Of a DNA stretch of 64,000 nt, positions 56,094 through 64,000 are shown one piece after another. The stretch comes from Sesamum alatum (Eukaryota; Streptophyta; Magnoliopsida; Lamiales; Pedaliaceae): NCBI GenBank assembly GCA_034509735.1, contig JACGWO010000004.1:13249395-13313394 (forward strand), given 5' to 3'. A program made the position numbers and the translations under genes. Each line of letters begins with the position of its first letter. Positions within the stretch are counted from its first letter, which is position 1. A model generated the notes under the pieces. That model saw nothing but the letters and a program-made list of their open reading frames with translations. It was not told where the DNA came from and ran no database searches.

Positions 56094-58046
56094 TGAAAGA
56101 AATCGATGGATCGTCCCGGGAATTGCGCGAATGCGGAAGCGCGATAAAAATAAACATACGAAAAATAAAGCATGCTTTTAATTTAAAAGAACACGCTCAA
56201 GGGGTGTACCCTTGAGGTTCCCGGGCGTTCGGTGTATCTCATGATTATAAAGCATGTAAAGAAATCATGACCTACCCATTGTCGTTTTCGTCTTCAACGG
56301 CTACTCGCGTTGTTCCCCGTTTTGCACCGAGATCTCGTTCTTGAGACCCTCCAAATCATGACACACGATCCACCAACGTATCTTGCACGTCGTGCTAGCA
56401 ACGAACAAGTGTATTATTTTTGGAGTGGATGAATCAACAACAAGTTATCGATTAACGGTATTGATTCATCTAAGATCTAATGTTCCAAGAACAAAAGAAC
56501 TAAGAAATATTTTCTTGTAGAGAGAGAGGGGGCGGACGAGAGGTGAGGAGGGGAGAGATGAGTGTGTGTTGTGTGTGTGATTTCAAGAATCATCGTCCTT
56601 CAATTGTTGGAAGCTAGAGGTTTATATAGAGGAGGAGTTTAATCCTCTTTAAACTCCAACTCTAAGAACTCTAATTTGACTAGGATTTTGACCTAGTCAA
56701 AGTCTTAGTCAAACTAGTGTTTGACCTAGTCAAACGAATCCTAGCCTTCCATCTCCCCTTTCCATCTCAACCCTTGATTTTAATTTAATGGAATATTTTA
56801 AATCCCATTAAATATTCCAAAAGGCTAAAAGAATAAATATAATATAATAAATAAATATTATTATTTATTCTAAGCCCATTAAATCAACCCTTTAATAAAT
56901 CCTATTTATTAATTTAATTCCCTTTATCAAATAGAAGGAATTAATTTCTCCAAGAAAATATAGGACCCGATTAAATCTAATTTAATCATTCCTTTACTCC
57001 AATATTTAATTCCAAATTAAATACTAAGTGTGTGTGTGTGGATAGTGTGTGACTCTTTAGGTTCACCATTCAGCTAGACTTGGTCGTATTCCTAGAATCC
57101 GCCCGTTACCATGGGTGGCCATCTAGCAACGGTCCATGGAACTAGAGACTAGGTGAAATATTCGGGGATGAACATTTAGGCTCTAACAGTACACTTGTCC
57201 TTCTATCTTCGGTCTCATCACTTAGGGTCTAGGGCACGGAAAATGCAGGTACCCATTTTGGACCTAAGTGTCGGTCTGTCCTTACTAAACGCCGCAAGGG
57301 AAACCTTTCCCTTCTGTTCAGTTACTGTGGCCACAGATTTCAAGGACAAGACACAGAGCATACATGAGACTCAACTGTCAATACCTTTTGACAGGAGACA
57401 GATCCTTTCTTAGAAACTACTGTCACTTTGTACACCCGAGCTGCACTAGACATGGCTTATGACTACTCAAGAGTATTTTGGCAATCTCTCACCATATCTA
57501 AGATACAGACCTGATGCACAGGTAAACTCAGCAGTTCCTTAAGTCAAAGGACTTGGCCTGAACTGTTGGAACCGGGAATACACGTCATACCTTGCTGACC
57601 ATACTCAAGGTCCTCCGTAAGACGGTTCCCGTGAGTCACCTCAGTCAGTTGCTTCCTAGCATGCTGACCCACTAACACTGCTTAGACGACCTTCGTCACA
57701 CGTCGATGAAATACGACAGCAGATGCTTAGTGCAAGTCTCAAAGGGAATCCCGATACCCATTTTCGGGATTCCTTGACTTGGAGATTTCCGGACTGATTC
57801 GGTAAAACTGATTTCATGGACCTACCTCCAAGCGTAGTCCCAGTCCCCGAAATCGTTTCTCAGTCCGTGGGCTTTGTTTGCATAGTGAACAGAAATGTAA
57901 ATGCAAATAAGTGAACGTAAACAAAGTATTGCCATATGAATTTTCACTTCTTTATTCATAAATGTTTTATCAAATACCAAAGAATTGTCTAGACATAGGT
58001 TACATATTCCTACCAAAATTGGCTTACATGGTCACCTATTCTAACA
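56094..58046 (-). repeat. Solo LTR I (A-type, 1953 bp)
   Basis: Complete minus-oriented A-type LTR (TGTTAGAATAGG start at 58046, GATTTCTTTCA end at 56094) with no internal region. It is flanked by CATAG (56089-56093 and 58047-58051). It arose by recombination between the two LTRs of a full element. TATA at 56620-56630, TTGAC cluster at 56672-56735, core block at 57105-57160. Confidence 0.93.
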
Positions 58047-59461
58047 CATAGATGCCTAGTCAAGGATGGGAACCGACGCCCAATTCCATACCCTAGACTA
58101 AGGTCGGGAGACGGTAGATGGAAGGATCGTACCCGTACGGAATCGGCGCCTAAATGTTCACGCCAATTCACCTAGTCTCTAGTGCCATGGACCGTTGCTA
58201 GACGGCCACCCATGGTAACGGGCCCTTGTGGGACACGGGCCCAAGTGTAGCTGAGGGTGAACCTAAAGGGTCACACACAAATCACCGAGGAGGTTGAGAG
58301 ATCGACTTGGAGTCAATCTCAAAGGATAAAATAAGTAATTGGATTACTTAACGGAAAGTCCATTGGATGGACGGGCCGATACTGTATCGGGCTTTCATTT
58401 AATCGGTAAATTGGATTTTCGATTAAATATGGAAGGTTGAGATGTTGAGACGTTGGATCTTTTAATTGGATTAAAAGATCAACGAGAATAATTTAAGTGG
58501 ACATTAAATTGGATTTAATATTGGGTTCGTCGTAATTGGATTACGATAAAATCCGGTCCGTTAAATTATACCCGAGAGGAGAAATAATTCCTAATTTGGA
58601 ATGGGAAGAAGTTGGACTTCTTTCCTTAATTAAACATGGCCGACACGCTCCCTTGGAGGAAGCAAAATCAGCCATGTTTCATGCTAGGTGGTATGTTGAC
58701 TTATCTCTTTTGGAAAGAGACAAATCAACTCCAATCAAGCTCTTCCCTTTTGGTATGATTTGATCATACAATAAATTTTGGTAGGCTTGATTGAAGAATT
58801 GATGGTGATTGATTGAAATGAATCTAGACATCCTTGGATGAACCTAGACACATTCCAATAATCACATTAATTATGTATATATATTAGAATATACAACACC
58901 AAGCATAAGTGATTCATTATTCATCTTTTTCTAGGAAAAAGAGAAGACAAAAATCCTCTCCTCTCTCTCAATTTTCGTGCTCTCTCCCTCTCTTACACTT
59001 GTGTTCTTCACTTGATTTTGAATCAAGAAGAAGAACAAAGTAAGTTTAAGAGAACACTAATTTATAGTGTTCTTCTCTTAAACCGATTCCTTACTAAGCC
59101 CGTTCTTTTCTAGCAAGAAGAACGTGTGTTTCTTCCGGTGTGGTGTGGATCACCTTTGGAGAATCCATACGTTTGGATTTCGTGAGCATTCCGGAGAAGG
59201 AACAACGCTAGTAGCCGGGAGCATACGCTAAACAATCAAAGGTAACAGTTTATTATGTTTTGATTGATTTCATTTATATATCTATGCCCTATGTGTTTAA
59301 ATATATGTTTTAATATTTACACATCCTACATCGAACGCTCGGTTGAGCACCCAAGGGTACACCCCTTGGGATTCGCGTATTTTGAATTTGATTTATATTT
59401 ATGCACTTTCCACGCTTTCTCGCTTCCGCTCGTGCTCCCGGGCGGATCCGCTTGTGCTTCA
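58047..59461 (+). repeat. H 5' LTR, second part
   Basis: Resumes the C-type LTR after I (first five bases are the TSD copy). Core block at 58168-58225, hairpin at 58695-58729, end GCTTGTGCTTCA at 59461. Confidence 0.88.
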
Positions 59462-59463
59462 AG

Positions 59464-59481
59464 TGGTACCAGAGCCCAGTT
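59464..59481 (+). promoter_or_regulatory. PBS of H, mutated
   Basis: TGGTACCAGAGCCCAGTT, two changes from the PBS of the other copies. Confidence 0.8.
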
Positions 59482-61172
59482 CGATGTAAGGGGCATAGAT
59501 CTATGTGTTTGGCATGATCTACTTGCTTTTAAATGGCTTTATTGGCATGTTAGATTACATAAGTATATGAATAATATGATGATTCAATTGTTTGAATTTA
59601 ATGGACTTTTGGCATGCTTAATTTTGTTAGATTGGATCTAAAATTGCATGCTTATTTTCCGAATAATATTGATGTTATTGTGCTGAAGCAGTTTTGAAAA
59701 ACAAAAAAAAAAAATTTGGAATCGGCGGCCAGCACAACGGCTGGGCCGTTTTGTGCCGTTTTTGGACTTTTTCCGGAAAATTCGATTTTCTGTATTTTCT
59801 GCACGATATTCTGAAAATATGTTAATTTTTCATTTTTGATTTTGGGATAATTGCATTATTCCTCGAATTAAATTTGCTTAATTAATTTGGGATTAATACA
59901 TGCATTGGATGCATTGTTTAAAATGTCCATTAAATTTAAAATTTGAATTTTGCATATTATTTGTATATTTATGCTTTTGTGATGTTGGACATCACTTGGG
60001 TATTTGGAATATCCATTGGTTATTTATGCATGATTATTTGGAATAATTATGTTATGTGAGTTGATGGAATCAACATGCGATGATCACAAGAGCCCTAGAC
60101 CTTATGTATGGAAGAATGTATGATAATTTATTTTCTGTTGGGTGGGGCCTGCGTGCCTCTTGTTTTTGGGACTATCATCTCCCGTATTTTCAGCCTCATG
60201 ATGTTAAGGCTTGTTTTCTTTATTACCGATGTATTACTTTCAGTTGTAATGAGAGTAGATAGGATTGGTGAGGTTTCAATTTTAACAAGCAATTGGAGTC
60301 GGAGACCCCAAGGAGGAGCATCAAGGTGTGAAACAAGAAGCACTTCAAGGCCCATTGGAATGACAATGGGTTTATTATTATTGTAATAATTTAGGACCAC
60401 CAGACAGACCATAGATTCACTGCGGGCTCAGTGGGTCGCATAGGTTGGGCTTGTGATCATCCTAACAGGGGTATGCTATGTTTTATGCATGCGGCGTTTT
60501 TTTTTATTTATCGCTTTAAATATTGGATATTTATGCATGCTAAAACACCATAATGTGATGAGGTCTCGGTCACACTCAAAACTCTCATTTGGTTGGACCA
60601 AATTAAATATTAGGCCCAGAACGGACTTCGATCAAAATGGTATTTTGGTCTGTCCGAGCCTTCCATCCACAACAATGTGGTGAGGAAGCTACCACTACCC
60701 AAGTGTGGTCTCACGAGTCGTGGCACACTTGGAATAGGGGAAAGCTGCACTATTGTTGTGAACAAAAAGACTGCGCTCGCTGTTTCCCTGTCTCACGAGT
60801 CGTGGGGGGCGACAGTTTGAGGTATGATTTGGTTGATGGGTCGGGCCTAACACTGAGTAACATGGTTCGCTTGGAGTCCTCGGAACCATGCGAATAGGTG
60901 AGGCAAAATATCTTGGGAATCTCATTGGATGAGAATGATATTGGATATCTCCCACGAGGTCTTCTTCATGTGAATCGTAAAAGCGGGGCATGGAGATTAC
61001 GCTTGTGGAGCCCAAGCCCACTAGGAAATGGTTTCCCGAAACTCCGCTTGAGAGTGGCGGACTTTCGTATAAATAGTGGGAGGGTTAAAGACTAAAAGAC
61101 CAAGTCTTCAACTTGAACAATAATATTACCATCATTTGCTAATATCTGCTTTACATTTTCATTAATGTAGAT
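59482..61172 (+). other. H leader
   Basis: Aligns with C's leader but the GC-rich block is reduced to a few bases near 59720-59750. Palindrome boxes at 60712-60722 and 60794-60804. Short ORFs are shared with C only as DNA homology. No gene is supported. Confidence 0.75.
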
Positions 61173-64000
61173 ATGTCTAAGAACCCGTTAACCATGATTC
61201 TTGAGACTAACAAATTCAACGGAACGAACTACTCGGATTGGCTGAGAAACCTGAGGATTGTCCTCGGTTTCGAGAACTAAGGATACGTCTTGGACGAGCC
61301 GCCACCGAGCAACTCACCGGAGGGGTCCACGCCTGAAGAACGTTTGACGTTCGAGAAATGGCATGAGGACAACCGGAAAGTACGCAGTATCATACTGGCT
61401 TCGATGTCTAACGACATCCAGAAGCAGTATGAGAGGCTGGACAACGTCTCCGCCATAATGCTCCGCATGAACGAGGTTTATGCGGTTCCGGATAGGCATA
61501 TTAGATATGCCGCCACAAAAGCATTCTTTGCCACCAAGCTCGCTGAAGGAGCCTCTGTATAGAGTCATGGGGTCAAGATGCTCTCCCTAGTGGCGTACAT
61601 TGACGTGATCCTCCAGTCGCTTCCTCCATCCTATGACCCGTTTGTTGTAAACTACAACATGAACGGACTTGAGAAGTCTATTCATGAGTTGATCAACATG
61701 CTGGTCCAATACGAGGCAACGACCCACAAATCGGCGCCGGCGGTATTGATAGGAGAGGCTTCGACCTCCAAGGAGAATGGCAAGAGGGCCGGACGCTGGA
61801 AGAGGAAGAAGGGCAAAGGGAAGACGGTTGTGGCCCCTGCTCACGCTCCGGGCGTCCCTGTTGCTCCGGTTGGACCGAGCAAAAGGAAAGGGAAGGCCCG
61901 TGGTTCTCAGCGGTCCAAGGCAAATCGGTCGAAAGATCAAAGCCCTTCAGTCGGACCGAGGTGGAGAGTATTTGAGTGGTGAGTTTACTGATTATCTAAA
62001 AGAGAATGAGATTCTCTCTCAGTGGACCCCTCCTGGAACACCGCAGCTTAATGGTGTGTCTGAAAGGAGGAATCGAACCTTGTTGGACATGGTCCGATCC
62101 ATGATGATTTTTACCGAACTACCCCTTTCCTTCTGGGGATACGCTCTTGAGACGGCGGCCAAAAGTTTTGAACTTGGCGCCATCTAAAAAGGTATCCCAG
62201 ACGCCATATGAGATATGGCATGGCAAGCCTGCCTCCTACAAATACTTGAAAGTGTGGGGTTGCCCCGCATATGTCAAGAGATTAGTGGGAGATAAACTGG
62301 ACTCGAGGTCTAGTTTATGCAGGTTCATCGGCTATCTGAAAGAAACTGCGGGGTATTATTTCTATGATCCCTCCGAGCAAAAGGTTTTTGTCTCGCGAAA
62401 CGCAGTGTTCTTGGAAAAAGGTTTTCCATCGGATAGTCGACGCGATGAGGTACTCCTTGAGGAATCAAGTGAGGTACCCCATGAGGCGGCAGTGACATCT
62501 GAGCTAGTGGTTCCCACTGATATTGTTCCAGTCCTCCTGATAGGTATGGATTTCTGAGCCTGACCGGTCAGTTGGATAATGATCCAAAGACATACGGAGA
62601 AGCGATGCCGGACATCGATTCGGACAAGTGGCTTGAGGCCATGAAATCCGAGATGGACTCGATGGGTACAAGCAAGGTTTGGACCCTAGTAGATCCACCC
62701 AAAGGGGTTAAACCCGTAGGGTGTAAATGGGTCTACAAACGTAAGCCTGGAGCTGACGGGGAGGTTACAACCTTCAAAGCCAGGCTTGTGGCGAAAGGTT
62801 ATACTCAACGACCCGGGGTTGATTTTGAGGAAACCTACTCGCCCGTAGCAATGCCCAAGTCCATTCGTATACTGCTTGCCATAGCAGCATGGTATGACTA
62901 TGAAATATGGCAGATGGACGTGAAAACGGCCTTCCTCAACGGTTTCGTAGAGGAAGAGATCTATATGGATCAGCCGGAAGGTTTCACAACTTTTGGAGAA
63001 GAGCAGAAGGTCTGCCATCTCCAAAGGTCCATCTATGGCCTCAAACAAGCTTCCCGAAGCTGGAACATACGTTTTGATGAAGTCATACGGGGATATGATT
63101 TCATCAAGAACGAGTCCAATCCTTGTGTATACAAGAAGATCAGTAGGAGCTCAGTTGCGTTTTTGGTGCTTTACGTGGATGACATCTTGCTCATTGGGAA
63201 TGATGCTAAGATGTTGGGTACCACTAAAGCTTGGTTGTCAACGCAATTCTCCATGAAGGATATGGGCAAGGCATCCTACATCCTTGGCATCAAGATCTAC
63301 AGGGATAGATTTAGAAGGATGTTAGGAATGGCCCAGTCCTCGTACATTGAGAAAGTCTTGAAGAGATTCAAGATGGAGAACTCAAAACGAGGATTCCTTC
63401 CTATGAGGCATGGAATTAAGTTATCCAAGAAGCAGTCTCCTAAGACTGATGAGGAGCTTAAAAGGATGTTGGACATCCCCTATGCTTCAGCCGTAGGCAG
63501 CATACAGTATACTGTTCAATGCACTAGACCTGATGTGGCTTTCGCTTTGAGCGTAACAAGTCGATATCAGTCGTGTGCCGGGGAGGCACACTGGAGTCCA
63601 GTCAAGACTATCCTGAAGTACCTGAAAAGGACTAAGGACATGTTCTTGATCTACGGCGGTGGAGAGTTGATACTAGAAGGCTATAGCGACGCTAGCTTCC
63701 AATCGGATGACGATGATGCCAAGTCTCAGTCTGGTTATGTGTTCAGACTTAATGGTGGCGTGGTTACTTGGAAGGGTTCCAAGTAGGCTACCACGGCGGA
63801 CTCCACCATAGAGTTTTGAATACATAGCGGCTTTGGAAGCTGCTAAGGAGTGGTTTGGTTGATGAGCTACATCCAAGGGTTGGATGTAGTACCTAGCATT
63901 GCTAAGCCTGTAATTATCTTTTATGATAACAACGGGGCAATAGCGCTAGCAAAGGAACCAAGATCTCATCACGATCCAAGCATATTCTTAGACGCTACCA
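61173..64000 (+). pseudogene. H gag-pol (internally deleted, multiply disrupted)
   Basis: ATG 61173 opens gag, but TAA 61278-61280 and TAG 61560-61562 stop it. About 50 bp is lost near 61594. At 61925 gag is joined straight to the integrase core (SDRGGEYLSGEF), removing zinc knuckle, protease, pre-integrase and the integrase N-terminus. An extra A near 62162 and a loss near 62533 shift frame. A 404-aa frame 62572-63786 then covers RT (QMDVKTAFLNG, YVDDILLIGND) and RNase H (SDASF), ending at TAG 63784-63786. The RNase H end carries the same one-base loss (EWFG stop, near 63848) as C. The window ends inside pol. Confidence 0.9.

Larger units (their letters stand above)
55278..64000 (+). mobile_element. 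Element H: C-type copia element, defective, runs off the window
   Basis: Plus strand. 5' LTR 55278-56093 plus 58052-59461 (interrupted by solo LTR I), PBS 59464-59481, leader to 61172, gag-pol from 61173 to the window end in the RNase H region. The LTR start TGTTAGAATAGGTGACCAG resembles C. It is inserted in G's 5' LTR. The 3' LTR should follow within about 2.5 kb beyond the window. It has several stops, frameshifts and an internal deletion. Confidence 0.88.

Noticed and set aside
58536..58763. 75-aa ORF as a small host gene
   Set aside because: It lies wholly within H's LTR; the matching parts of C's LTRs do not keep the frame.

Overview
This window is plant nuclear DNA, almost certainly from a flowering plant. 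It consists entirely of Ty1/copia LTR retrotransposons inserted into one another. I see no cellular gene, tRNA, rRNA, CRISPR array or bacterial feature. The coding parts have the copia order (Gag, zinc knuckle, protease, integrase, reverse transcriptase, RNase H). LTRs are about 2.0-2.3 kb, and leaders of about 1.4-2.3 kb separate the primer-binding site (PBS) from gag. The PBS matches plant initiator tRNA-Met. Domain style, long LTRs and long leader fit the Angela/BARE-like lineage, judged by family knowledge and not by a search. The host species cannot be named; a eudicot is only a guess.

Layout, using my labels. K (+, 1-1960): decayed leader, gag and protease joined to an LTR end. J (-, 1961-2261): scrap of an older pol. 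G (-, 2262 to past the window): old element with a 3' LTR at 2262-4371, fossil gag-pol at 4372-7484, and a leader split at 8311/53139. B (-, 8312-53133): inserted in G's leader with target-site duplication (TSD) ATTAC at both far ends. B's 3' LTR is split by A (+, 9371-19673, TSD CTAGA), the youngest and most intact element. B's pol is split by C (-, 20841-30734, TSD ATGAC). Next is E (+, 31681-51459), whose 5' LTR is split by D (-, 31923-42129, TSD TGGTC). A rearranged GC-rich junction follows at 51460-51557, then the rest of B's 5' LTR (51558-53133). After that come the rest of G's leader and the start of its 5' LTR (to 55277). H (+, 55278 to past the window) interrupts that LTR and itself contains solo LTR I (-, 56094-58046, TSD CATAG).

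There are three LTR types with shared ends: A-type (A, B, E, I), C-type (C, H) and D-type (D, G). K carries a fourth, partly distinct variant. By-eye LTR-pair divergence is about 10% for G, 3-4% for B, 2% for E, 0.5% for C and 0.1% for D and A. This order agrees with the nesting.

The strongest biological signal is the D/G family. Two independently inserted copies share the same fossil gag-pol, including loss of the RT active site, yet D transposed recently. D/G therefore look like non-autonomous elements moved in trans by an A-like partner. All seven leaders also carry a conserved pair of palindromes, GTCTCACGAGTCGTGG, about 80 bp apart, with one box slightly decayed in K and in G. This is a candidate RNA dimerisation or packaging signal.
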